This document shows, in pieces, positions 1 to 6,969 of a stretch of DNA of 7,290 nt (position 1 is the stretch's first letter; each line of letters starts with the position of its first letter). The notes under the pieces are model-generated. The model was not told where the DNA came from, did not search any database, and saw only the letters and a program-made list of their open reading frames with translations. This stretch comes from Porticoccaceae bacterium (GTDB taxonomy: Bacteria; Pseudomonadota; Gammaproteobacteria; Pseudomonadales; Porticoccaceae), in NCBI GenBank assembly GCA_002720735.1, contig PBJN01000013.1:65404-72693 (forward strand), written 5' to 3'. Made by a program: the position numbers and the translations under genes.

Positions 1-321
1 GTTGGCCAATCGACTGCGGAAGTTATCAAGCAAGTTAATGATCTGGCAGGAACTGTGAAGTCCCAGAGTGACAATGTTGCAAATGTCAGCAAGTCAGTTG
101 CAGTATTAGCGACGCAAGTGAAAACAATGCAAGGGCAAGTTGGGAATATAAAAGCGCTCAACGCTGACGTTCAATCTCTCATAACTTTGGAGCGTGCCAG
201 GTATATTGACGTTTTAAAGAGACAAGTAGCGTTAGAAGAGGCTAGAGATCGGGGGGAGGAAGTAGAGGAAGATCTTACCCCGACGGTGGTAACGTACCCA
301 TCAGTTCCAAGCTTAAGATAA
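1..321 (+). CDS. C-terminal part of a coiled-coil protein (5' end outside window)
   Basis: The frame is open from base 1 to a TAA at 319-321, giving the last 106 residues of a protein whose start lies upstream of the window. The internal GTG at 55 has no ribosome binding site and lies inside the helical region, so it is not taken as a start. About the first 80 residues are low in proline and glycine, with hydrophobic residues at roughly 3-4 spacing (Val, Leu, Ile between Gln, Asn, Lys, Ser and Thr), which reads as a long coiled coil. A charged stretch (EEARDRGEEVEEDL) follows, then a short Pro/Val/Ser tail ending SVPSLR. No catalytic motif, membrane segment or recognised domain is visible in this part. 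It converges on the flagellar operon. A motility role cannot be inferred from position alone. The family is not recognised. Confidence 0.75.
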   Translation, partial: VGQSTAEVIKQVNDLAGTVKSQSDNVANVSKSVAVLATQVKTMQGQVGNIKALNADVQSLITLERARYIDVLKRQVALEEARDRGEEVEEDLTPTVVTYPSVPSLR

Positions 322-455
322 CTAACTTCTTAACCGGCCTCAGAGAATACTGGCCTACAAAGGTTCGGACACATCTGTAATGGAGACGGCGTCAATGTCC
401 TATCTTGTTAGTCTGAGGGACGACATAAACATTAAAGACGAATATACACTAATAA
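322..455. other. Convergent spacer without a clear terminator
   Basis: This 134-base gap lies between the plus-strand coiled-coil gene and the last gene of the minus-strand flagellar operon. No GC-rich hairpin followed by a T run is seen for either direction. The complementary pieces present (CCTCAGA at 338-344 with TCTGAGG at 412-418, and GGCC at 336-339 with GGCC at 352-355) are too distant or too short to call. No gene or RNA is recognised. Confidence 0.6.
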
Positions 456-1160
456 TCAGTCCAACTTTTCTCCTCCGAGATTCTCCTCTAGCTTAGCGGT
501 TTCTTCAGAAAGGTTATCGTCATCTGACGTATCTTCGTTATCGTCGTCAACCTCAATTGATTCATTGTTGGGTTTGGAAGTGGTGGGTTCTGGCACTAGT
601 CGGCTCGACATTAATCCCTTTGGTTCCAAATTAATTTTTGAGAATAAAGCCTCACAAGTCCTATCGAGGGCATCTATGATATCTAATCTTGCATCCCCAT
701 CTTTTACCATTCCTTCCTCAGTCACTATCTCAAAACCGGATTCATAAATAACGGAGGCATACTGCGACGGCATGAAAGCTTGAACATTTTCTCTGAGCGT
801 AGAAATTTGCATCGGACTTTCGGGTTGCTCTGGGGTTTTACCGGCCTTTTTATCTGCCATTCCAGTCTTAAAGAGAGTTTCGATATGTTTGTAAAGGATA
901 TGCTCATATTTTGGTTGAAGAGGCATAGCATCAGCTGTCGCGTATCCGGGTGGAGGGGTTCCCGAAAGAAGTTCCCATAGATCCACCCCATTTAAACCAA
1001 AAAAAGGTTTGTCGGCATTTATCATTGCCAAAGATCCTTTTGGTTGCGGGCCATTTATAGCGATGGTTTCGACTTTCTCTACGCGCGCGATTAAGTAGAT
1101 CATCAATATTACGATTGCAGCTGCTCCCACAACTACGGCTAATAGAAGCAATTTTTCCAT
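456..1160 (-). CDS. Unrecognised single-pass membrane protein with acidic C-terminal tail, last gene of the flhA-fliA operon
   Basis: This 234-residue protein is not recognised. The ATG at 1160 is chosen because AGGAGG lies 8 bases upstream. A longer frame back to 1262 would overlap the preceding gene by 56 bases and lacks that signal. Residues 4-24 (LLLLAVVVGAAAIVILMIYLI) are one hydrophobic segment directly after MEK, fitting an uncleaved N-terminal anchor with the rest probably periplasmic (inferred from the single segment with R26 and K29 just after it, so the opposite orientation is also possible). The middle contains a WELLSGTPPPGYA stretch (62-74) and helical segments around 84-100 and 155-175. 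Residues 200-234 are about half Asp/Glu and probably disordered. It lies 46 bases after the 168-aa gene, on the same strand as fliA, where related species commonly carry cheY/cheZ. A motility-associated role is inferred only from operon position. Confidence 0.8.
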   Translation of the reverse strand: MEKLLLLAVVVGAAAIVILMIYLIARVEKVETIAINGPQPKGSLAMINADKPFFGLNGVDLWELLSGTPPPGYATADAMPLQPKYEHILYKHIETLFKTGMADKKAGKTPEQPESPMQISTLRENVQAFMPSQYASVIYESGFEIVTEEGMVKDGDARLDIIDALDRTCEALFSKINLEPKGLMSSRLVPEPTTSKPNNESIEVDDDNEDTSDDDNLSEETAKLEENLGGEKLD

Positions 1161-1168
1161 TCTAATTT

Positions 1169-1174
1169 CCTCCT
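1169..1174 (-). promoter_or_regulatory. Strong Shine-Dalgarno site that fixes the start of the 234-aa membrane protein
   Basis: On the minus strand AGGAGG lies 8 bases before the ATG at 1160-1158. It is the best ribosome binding site in the window and decides against a start at 1262. A CTCC about 20 bases upstream could pair with part of it, but this short complementarity may be chance. Confidence 0.8.
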
Positions 1175-1206
1175 TGATTAAAAGTCTTCGGAGATTTAAG
1201 GTCTTA

Positions 1207-1713
1207 TTACTCTTCGTTATCAGTTTCTGAAGCTGAATTTTCCAGGGCCGCCAGTTCATCACGAAGAAATTGTAGCGTGACGATCGGTTTTTCTAAATCT
1301 AAGTCAAAACTAACTTTATCTGCTATTTCTTGAGTGAGCCTGATGGCACGAAAGGCATCTATTTCCATCGTTTGGTATTGACCACCATACAGAAATACTG
1401 GCTCTGAAAATTCTGCGGGTACGTAGGTATATATAATCCCATTTGGTCCCTTAGCTGATTGGAACATGCCAACTTTAGGCGGCGGCGGGTGTTCTAGACC
1501 ACGATCGTTAGCTTGCTCACAGAGATCTTGATGACGAGCAGTTTTGGTGGCCCCCTCAATAAAAATTTTATCTAAATGCGTTCTACTTCTGAACCCGATA
1601 CGCCTTCTAAAGGCCACCTCTTCACGCGTATCTCCTTTAAGCGTGGCTGCTTCAATATAGGCAGACTTTGCAGCCAGTAGAGCTTTTTTTTTCGCACTAT
1701 CTTTAAAAAACAT
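1207..1713 (-). CDS. Unrecognised 168-aa soluble protein directly after fliA
   Basis: The ATG at 1713 follows the fliA stop codon after 4 bases (TAA CGAT ATG), so translation is probably coupled to fliA. Only a weak AGAG lies upstream. The product has no signal peptide or membrane segment. Its N-terminal 65 residues are basic and probably helical (MFFKDSAKKKALLAAKSAY, then a cluster RRRIGFRSR at 37-44). The middle has a HPPPPK turn (75-80) and a beta-like segment GIIYTYVPAEFSEPVFLYGG (92-111). The last 15 residues are acidic. No catalytic motif is visible and the family is not recognised. The phosphoacceptor and active-site patterns expected of CheY (N-terminal DD, internal D, K) are absent, so it is not a CheY, and it lacks the CheZ long-helix pattern. 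Its position makes involvement in flagellar function or regulation plausible, as inference only. Confidence 0.8.
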   Translation of the reverse strand: MFFKDSAKKKALLAAKSAYIEAATLKGDTREEVAFRRRIGFRSRTHLDKIFIEGATKTARHQDLCEQANDRGLEHPPPPKVGMFQSAKGPNGIIYTYVPAEFSEPVFLYGGQYQTMEIDAFRAIRLTQEIADKVSFDLDLEKPIVTLQFLRDELAALENSASETDNEE

Positions 1714-1717
1714 ATCG

Positions 1718-2437
1718 TTAAAGCTCTGTTATGTTGAGATGTTTCCGAAGCTTGGTTACGCATGCTGATAAAATTTGACTCACTCGAGACTCACTTACTT
1801 CTAAGATCACACCGATTTCTTTGAGGTTCATTTCGTCAGAGTAATAGAGTGAGATTACGGTCCGTTCCCGCTCTGGTAAAATCTTAATTGCTTCGATTAG
1901 CGATTCCAGAAATTCTTCTTTTACAACTTGTGCTTCAGGTTCACTGGAATCTGAAGCAGGTTGATCAGTGGTTTCTGGAAGTTGCGACTCCAACGATACT
2001 GTTTGAAATCTGTGCGCATGATTCCTTTCACGTTGAAATTCTTCCACCCCCTTACCCATATATTCAGCTAACTCAGTTTGCGTTGGTTCTCTGCCTAGCT
2101 CGCCCGCCAGTGCTGAGGATGCCTCGTTATGGTCACGTAAATTTACTATGGCTGAACGTGGCAGATACGACATCTTTCGAACTTGATCTAGTATTGCTCC
2201 CCTTATACGATTTTTCGCAAAGACTTCGAATTCAACGCCCTTTTCACCTTTGAAGGAATTATTAGCTTCGATTAATCCAATCATGCCTACTTGGATTAAC
2301 TCTTCAAGCTCCATGAAATTCGGCAGTCTTCCTTTAAGATGTAATGCGACACGCTTCACTAATCCGACATGGGCCATCAGCCCATCGCCTTCTCTATCCG
2401 AACTTTGTATATCTTGATAAGATTTAATATCAACCAT
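1718..2437 (-). CDS. fliA: RNA polymerase sigma-28 factor for flagellar genes
   Basis: FliA directs RNA polymerase to late flagellar and chemotaxis promoters (TAAA-N15-GCCGATAA type) and is held inactive by the anti-sigma factor FlgM until the hook is complete. With the ATG at 2437 the protein is 239 residues, the same length as E. coli FliA. Region 2 is clear: GLVKRVALHLKGRLP (25-39), ELEELIQVGMIGLIEA (43-58), FAKNRIRGAILDQVRK (73-88) and YLPRSA (91-96). Region 3 follows with ELGREPTQTELAEYMG (113-128). Region 4 is the best conserved: LPERERTVISLYYSDEMNLKEIGVILEVSESRVSQ, the helix-turn-helix that reads the -35 box (187-221). The start overlaps the flhG stop as ATGGTTGA, and since no Shine-Dalgarno is visible, translational coupling to flhG is likely. 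A frame reaching back to 2503 would overlap flhG by 74 bases and adds no FliA-like sequence. Confidence 0.97.
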   Translation of the reverse strand: MVDIKSYQDIQSSDREGDGLMAHVGLVKRVALHLKGRLPNFMELEELIQVGMIGLIEANNSFKGEKGVEFEVFAKNRIRGAILDQVRKMSYLPRSAIVNLRDHNEASSALAGELGREPTQTELAEYMGKGVEEFQRERNHAHRFQTVSLESQLPETTDQPASDSSEPEAQVVKEEFLESLIEAIKILPERERTVISLYYSDEMNLKEIGVILEVSESRVSQILSACVTKLRKHLNITEL

Positions 2438-3272
2438 AAGAAGTGCCAAGGCGATTGGGCGGCTGAGTTGCGAGGCGTTCGACGAAGAACTCCAATCCAC
2501 CACTCATTGGAATGTCGGATTGAAAATCTAAAACCATCTTGGCCAGTGCCCGAAAATCGCGCGTGGCAATGCTTGAGGGGGCAAAAGACGTCAGAGGTTG
2601 CGACGCTTTAATCGAACGCAGCACCATGTCGTCTCGGCGAATAGCATGCAAATAACTGATATCTCCACCCAAAAAGTTTTGGATTACAGAATTTATACTC
2701 CCGTAAAGACGCTCTCCTTCTTCCTGAGAGACTACACCATTGGGAATAAGGCCTATGTTTTCTAGATGATAGTCTTGAATCATCACTTTAATAATTCCGT
2801 ATGCATCTGCTATCGACGACGGTTCATTTTTTACTACAATAAACCGATGTTGGCAAGCACGCAAGAAGGTCATCACGGTATCTGACATTCCTGCTGCTAA
2901 ATCTACAATGAAATAGTCTAGTTGCTCTTCAATTTCTGAAAAAGAATTTATTATGCCGGCTGTTTCCATTGGATTTAGAGCTACCATGTGTTGTATTCCA
3001 CTCGCTCCAGGCACCAATTTTACGCCCATTGGCCCTTCTACAATAATGTCTTGTAATGTCTTTTCCCCCGAGAGCACATGACTGAAGTTGAACGGTGTTC
3101 GGCATCCCAGTGCCAGTTGTGCGTTTGCGAGCCCCAGGTCTGCGTCGAATATCATCACCTTTCTACCGAGAGACGCAAGTGTTACAGCAAGGTTGACTGA
3201 AACTGTTGTCTTTCCTACGCCACCTTTTCCGCTCGCAATACCTATAATTTGGGTTGGCAAGGTCTTTAACAT
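2430..3272 (-). CDS. flhG: MinD-like ATPase controlling flagellar number
   Basis: FlhG (FleN in Pseudomonas) is a SIMIBI-class membrane-associated ATPase that limits the number of polar flagella, acting with FlhF and the sigma-54 activator FleQ/FlrA. With the ATG at 3272 it is 280 residues. Seen directly: deviant Walker A GKGGVGKTT (15-23), FDADLGLANAQLALG (42-56, the A' motif), LSHVLSGE-like FSHVLSGEKTLQDIIVEGP (63-81), the switch II stretch IVDLAAGMSDTV (122-133) and NEPSSIADAYGIIKV (149-163). These match FlhG/FleN better than MinD. A GTG six codons upstream (3290) is an alternative start. GGGGAG lies 10 bases before the ATG and nothing good precedes the GTG, so the ATG is preferred. In either case the N terminus is short and lacks the DQAxxLR motif usual in FlhG. 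A stop at 3320-3318 excludes a longer version. The 139-base gap to flhF has no convincing promoter. Confidence 0.95.
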   Translation of the reverse strand: MLKTLPTQIIGIASGKGGVGKTTVSVNLAVTLASLGRKVMIFDADLGLANAQLALGCRTPFNFSHVLSGEKTLQDIIVEGPMGVKLVPGASGIQHMVALNPMETAGIINSFSEIEEQLDYFIVDLAAGMSDTVMTFLRACQHRFIVVKNEPSSIADAYGIIKVMIQDYHLENIGLIPNGVVSQEEGERLYGSINSVIQNFLGGDISYLHAIRRDDMVLRSIKASQPLTSFAPSSIATRDFRALAKMVLDFQSDIPMSGGLEFFVERLATQPPNRLGTSYG

Positions 3273-3429
3273 CCGATTAAATCTCCCCACAAATAGAATG
3301 CTCTGGTGATAGTGTCCTCACGGCTTAAACGATAACAACTATAAGCAAGTATCATGGAACGACATGTCCCTAAGGGTTTCTAGAGCATCCATTTTAATTA
3401 CGTCATCTTCGTCTATCGGTTTAATCTAG

Positions 3430-4698
3430 TCAAACAAAATGAATGGGTAATTGCGTGAGAGTATGTTGAGCCAAGCCAATTCCAGAGATCGGTGTCGCTG
3501 CATCAATGATTGATGGTTCTGCGGAGGCTACAGATAAAGGAATTTGGCTTACCATCAGCGCATTTATAATCGGCCACGGATAAACCTGAGTTTCCAATCG
3601 GGAAAGCATTACCGAGTGCCATTTTAGAGCGGCATTTTGTAGGTGGCGTTTTAGAGAGGTTTCAGACGCGTCTGCCGCCACAACAATATGCGATTTCGCA
3701 TGAGGTAACAATTGTCCCAATGTATTGATGTTATTTTCTACGTCAACGCCAGGGGTATCAATAACTATCACTGCTCGGGATTGTAACTCTCCGAGCAGTT
3801 GCTCCAGCGTGTTTAAATTGTTTGCGCGAAAAGTGTCTACCCCAGCCTGGGTTCCAAGTAATTGAGACTGGTTCCATGCTCCAAAACGGGAGTCATTGTA
3901 ACTTATCATAGCTACTTGTTGATCGCCATATTGCATTGCCATTTGTTTACACAGGCGTCCCGCCATTAAGCTCTTTCCTGAGCCGGAGCTTCCAGCAATG
4001 AGATGTGTTCCTGACATATTTTCTAGCAGATCAATACTGCGTATACCGTCTCCGATGAATGCTGCAATTTCAGTAAGCGCACTAATCATATCGGAGTGCT
4101 TATTAATTATATCGGTCATGAGTGCCCGCAGTGCCACAGGCATCCCCGTCTCGTTAAAGGCCTCCATCAGGGGACGCATCTCATCAGAAACAGCAAGCGT
4201 TCCGCTCCATGCATCCACTTGTTGAGACAACTTAAACTCCTTACGCATGTTGGCCAGTTCTTGTTTTACGATATCTACTATCTCGCGAGCTCGAAGATTT
4301 TGATTATCATCTCTGAATACATTTGAATTTGCTTTCTCTGCAAAATTTGGAGTTATAGCCACACCCCGCTCAAAAGGATTTACTCTGTCTCCATTGGCAG
4401 CAGCCGTTTTAGCTTCCTCAACTGCCAGAGGATCTTTTGAGACAGGCTGTCCAAATACATGAGCCTCGAGAACGGAATCAAACTTTGGAAGCTCTGAAGT
4501 TGCTTGGCGGGGTTCAGGCGTTATGCCAGTGTCATTAAGTGCATCCATCGCCTGATTTGCGAGATCAATCGCCACTATTAATTCAGTTTGATTTTGAGCT
4601 TTTTTATTCGATACTACCATCGCATTTTCACCGTAAAGCTCATACACTTTCTCCATTGCTTTGCGTGTGTCGTGCGCCAGAACTCTTTGCAATTCCAT
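3430..4698 (-). CDS. flhF: SRP-type GTPase that positions the polar flagellum, divergent
   Basis: FlhF is the third member of the SRP GTPase group (with Ffh and FtsY) and recruits the first flagellar components to the cell pole. The 422-residue product opens with the family's B-domain pattern (MELQRVLAHDTRKAMEKVYELYGENAMVVSN at 1-31, compare the usual ...ALxxVrxxlGpdAvilSn). A variable linker runs to about 135, then helical N-domain residues 137-225. The G domain starts with the P-loop GSSGSGKS (236-243), followed by ISYNDSRFGAWNQ (265-277), IDTPG (313-317) and MLSRLETQ (364-371), the last in the place of TKLDE. The usual insertion-box DTYR reads NDSR and the guanine-specificity motif TKLD reads SRLE, so nucleotide binding or specificity may be altered. 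GAGGAAG lies 5 bases before the ATG, 14 bases after the flhA stop. Identity rests on order and overall pattern and is firm. Normal GTPase activity is not assured. Confidence 0.93.
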   Translation of the reverse strand: MELQRVLAHDTRKAMEKVYELYGENAMVVSNKKAQNQTELIVAIDLANQAMDALNDTGITPEPRQATSELPKFDSVLEAHVFGQPVSKDPLAVEEAKTAAANGDRVNPFERGVAITPNFAEKANSNVFRDDNQNLRAREIVDIVKQELANMRKEFKLSQQVDAWSGTLAVSDEMRPLMEAFNETGMPVALRALMTDIINKHSDMISALTEIAAFIGDGIRSIDLLENMSGTHLIAGSSGSGKSLMAGRLCKQMAMQYGDQQVAMISYNDSRFGAWNQSQLLGTQAGVDTFRANNLNTLEQLLGELQSRAVIVIDTPGVDVENNINTLGQLLPHAKSHIVVAADASETSLKRHLQNAALKWHSVMLSRLETQVYPWPIINALMVSQIPLSVASAEPSIIDAATPISGIGLAQHTLTQLPIHFV

Positions 4699-4712
4699 GT
4701 TACTTCCTCAAC

Positions 4713-6821
4713 TCAATTGTTGTTTTCAACGTCCACTGTAGCGACCACTTTTACTGCTTGATCATCTGGAATTTCGCTGTAAGACAAGACTGTAAGATCA
4801 GGCAGTCTGTGTCTTATAATTTTTGCCAACCAAGGGCGTATTCCGGGGGATACAACCAGTACTGCGGGATGCCCCTGATTTTCAACTTTCTGTGTGTTTT
4901 CTGCTAAAGCATTAAATAAACCTTCGGCAAGGTTTGGCTCTATAACTAAACCCTGGCCTTTGCTACTTTGTTGTAAAATATTGTGCAGCATCTGTTCCAG
5001 CGCGGGATTTAAAGTGATGACGGGAAGGCTAGTGTTAACGTCTATTAGTCCTTGAACTATCATGCGTCCAAGCCTTGGACGAACAGTAGCCGTCAAGTCG
5101 TCTGGGTCTTGCGTATTACCACTTTCGCTGGATAGAACTTCAATTATGGTGCGCATATCTCTAACCGAGACTGATTCGTCGAGAATATTTTGTAAGACTT
5201 TGGTGATGGTTGCGAGAGGGAGTTTTCCTGGAACCAAATCCTCCACCAGTTTCGGCGATCGCGCCGCTACTTTATCCAGAAGTTTCTGAGTTTCATCGTG
5301 GCTGAGTAATTCCGATGCGCTATTCCTTAAAAGCGTATTGAGGTGAGTTGCAACTGCTGTGGCTGCATCCACTACGGTATACCCAAGAGTTCTGGCATAG
5401 TCACGTTGAGAGGGTTCGATCCAAACAGCATCAAGACCAAATGCTGGCTCTTTCGTAGGTATACCCTCTAATCTTCCCAGTGCCTGACCAGGGTTGATTG
5501 CCATCTCCCTTCCAACCTTAATTTCACCCTTACCACGTACGACTCCATTCATCACGATATGATATACATCAGGGGGAAGATCTAAATTATCTCGGATCCG
5601 AATAGGTTGAACAAGAAAGCCTAATTCTGCTGAAAGCTTCTTACGAACTCCCTTCACTCGGGGTAGAAGTTGGCCCCCTGACTCCGTATTTACGAGGGGT
5701 ATGAGCCCGTAACCTATATCGAGACCGACCAGGTCAACTTGATCTACATCATCCCAGTCGAGCTCCTCTGATGGGCTTTTTTCTTCATTTGCTAAAGTTG
5801 CTTCATTTAATGCAGCTTGCTGTAAAGCAGTTTTCGATTGGCTTGCAAGCATAAATCCGAGCCCTGCAGCAATGGACCCAAGAGTTAAGAAGATAAAGTG
5901 TGGCATACCCGGCACCAAACCCATGACTATCAATATCCCAGCGGCCACGTAGAGTGCTAAAGGGTTATTTAACTGACTTTTCGCCTGTTGAGTCATCGAT
6001 TCAGACGTTGTGACTCTAGTGACAATTATAGCAGTAGCGAGAGATAACAGAAGCTGCGGTATTTGAGCTACTAGACCATCTCCGATAGTGAGAAGGACAT
6101 ATATTTTTCCAGCGTCAGAGAAAGAGAGATCATGTTGACTTATTCCAATTGTAAGACCACCTAAAATATTTATTAAAAGAATTAGGAGGCCAGCTATGGC
6201 ATCTCCTCTCACAAATTTGGACGCTCCATCCATAGATCCAAAAAAATCCGACTCTTGCGAGATAGTTTCGCGTCTTTTTTTAGCAGTTTCTTGGTCTATC
6301 ACTCCCGCGTTTAGATCTGCGTCAATAGCCATTTGCTTCCCTGGTAAAGCATCTAACGTGAAACGCGCTATGACCTCAGAGACTCGCCCCGCGCCTTTCG
6401 TTACAACAATAAAATTTATGATCATTAATATGGAAAAAATTATAAAACCAACTATGTAATTACCAGCGATTACAAAGTTGCCGAATGCCTCGATAACTTT
6501 ACCAGCTGCATCTGGTCCCTCGTGACCTTTCATCAGAACTAAACGGGTTGAGGCAACATTTAATCCAAGCCTGAGCATAGTCGCTATTAGCAGGATTGAG
6601 GGAAAAGCAGAAAAATCAAGAGGCGTAGAGCTATTAATTGCCACCATAATGATTATGAGGCCGATCATTATGTTAAACGTGAAAAGCACGTCCAATAAGA
6701 AAGGAGGTAAAGGAAGAATTAACATACAAAGAATAAGCAGGACGAGCGCGGGAACTCCTAAGCCAGAGAGTTCAAATTTCGACAGGTCCTGTCGTATGTT
6801 TGACAGTATAGCGGTAGCCAT
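4713..6821 (-). CDS. flhA: Flagellar type III export gate protein FlhA
   Basis: FlhA forms the nonameric ring of the flagellar export gate: its membrane part couples export to the proton motive force and its cytoplasmic ring docks chaperone-substrate complexes. With the ATG at 6821 it is 702 residues, normal for the family. The N-terminal 330 residues are strongly hydrophobic with about eight membrane segments (around 24-40, 42-62, 72-92, 118-140, 207-225, 239-265, 285-303, 306-326). The FHIPEP-family signature RFTLDALPGKQMAIDADLNAG lies at 153-173, and KFVRGDAIAG (202-211) contains an Asp likely equivalent to the essential Salmonella Asp208. The cytoplasmic domain begins at WDDVDQVDLVGLDIGYGLIPLV (356-377) and runs to the end. 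AAGG lies 5 bases before the ATG. An upstream in-frame ATG at 6893 lies within the sigma-54 promoter region, ahead of the expected transcript, and is rejected. The divergent neighbour is flgP, and flhB is not adjacent. Confidence 0.98.
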   Translation of the reverse strand: MATAILSNIRQDLSKFELSGLGVPALVLLILCMLILPLPPFLLDVLFTFNIMIGLIIIMVAINSSTPLDFSAFPSILLIATMLRLGLNVASTRLVLMKGHEGPDAAGKVIEAFGNFVIAGNYIVGFIIFSILMIINFIVVTKGAGRVSEVIARFTLDALPGKQMAIDADLNAGVIDQETAKKRRETISQESDFFGSMDGASKFVRGDAIAGLLILLINILGGLTIGISQHDLSFSDAGKIYVLLTIGDGLVAQIPQLLLSLATAIIVTRVTTSESMTQQAKSQLNNPLALYVAAGILIVMGLVPGMPHFIFLTLGSIAAGLGFMLASQSKTALQQAALNEATLANEEKSPSEELDWDDVDQVDLVGLDIGYGLIPLVNTESGGQLLPRVKGVRKKLSAELGFLVQPIRIRDNLDLPPDVYHIVMNGVVRGKGEIKVGREMAINPGQALGRLEGIPTKEPAFGLDAVWIEPSQRDYARTLGYTVVDAATAVATHLNTLLRNSASELLSHDETQKLLDKVAARSPKLVEDLVPGKLPLATITKVLQNILDESVSVRDMRTIIEVLSSESGNTQDPDDLTATVRPRLGRMIVQGLIDVNTSLPVITLNPALEQMLHNILQQSSKGQGLVIEPNLAEGLFNALAENTQKVENQGHPAVLVVSPGIRPWLAKIIRHRLPDLTVLSYSEIPDDQAVKVVATVDVENNN

Positions 6822-6894
6822 CAATACCTTTTCCAATAAAATCAGAGTCTTAAAAAAGACCTGGATAAAAACAAATGTGTCAAAATAACTCAAA

Positions 6895-6909
6895 GCAATA
6901 ACTGTGCCA
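6895..6909 (-). promoter_or_regulatory. Sigma-54 promoter of the flhA operon
   Basis: Read on the minus strand the site is TGGCACAGTTATTGC: both core blocks of the sigma-54 consensus (TGGCAC, 5 bases, TTGC) match at all ten positions, and a T follows as preferred. Transcription would start near 6883, leaving a leader of about 62 bases before the flhA ATG at 6821. Other TGGCAC copies in the window (minus strand near 2443, 3610 and 4130, plus strand near 595 and 1345) have no TTGC at the required spacing. Control of flhA operons by sigma-54 with FleQ/FlrC-type activators is established in polar flagellates. The use of this site here is inferred from sequence. Confidence 0.85.
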
Positions 6910-6969
6910 CAAAAAAATGCCGTAATTTCGTTAGTAATTATGCTTATTAGGGGCAGATTAATGTCGTTC

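Noticed and set aside
1161..1262. Extension of the 234-aa membrane protein to 1262
   Set aside because: It overlaps the previous gene, buries the membrane anchor 35 residues in, and ignores the strong AGGAGG site before 1160.
2443..2448. TGGCAC on the minus strand before fliA as a second sigma-54 promoter
   Set aside because: The bases at the -12 position are ATGG, not TTGC.
2438..2503. FliA extension to an upstream start at 2503
   Set aside because: It overlaps flhG coding by 74 bases, and the added residues do not resemble FliA; the start at 2437 gives the usual 239 residues.
3361..3379. Small palindromes GACATGTC and CCCTAAGGG in the flhF-flhG gap
   Set aside because: The loops are absent or one base long and no T run follows, so they are not terminators; a regulatory role is unsupported.
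3339..3392. Minus-strand 17-codon open frame in the flhF-flhG gap, open further upstream to 3425
   Set aside because: It reads protein-like (MDALETLRDMSFH) but has no ribosome site and no recognisable family; too short to support.
4539..4907. 122-aa plus-strand open frame across the flhF start and flhA end
   Set aside because: It is antisense to two well-supported genes, with Cys/Ser-rich composition and no ribosome site; the same applies to the plus-strand frame at 1888-2253 antisense to fliA.
6847..6860. GTCTT/AAGAC hairpin in the flhA leader
   Set aside because: It is a five-pair, AT-rich stem with a 4-base loop, too weak to call a regulatory structure or terminator.
6822..6893. In-frame N-terminal extension of FlhA beginning at an ATG at 6893
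   Set aside because: It begins inside the sigma-54 promoter region, has no ribosome site and makes FlhA longer than usual.
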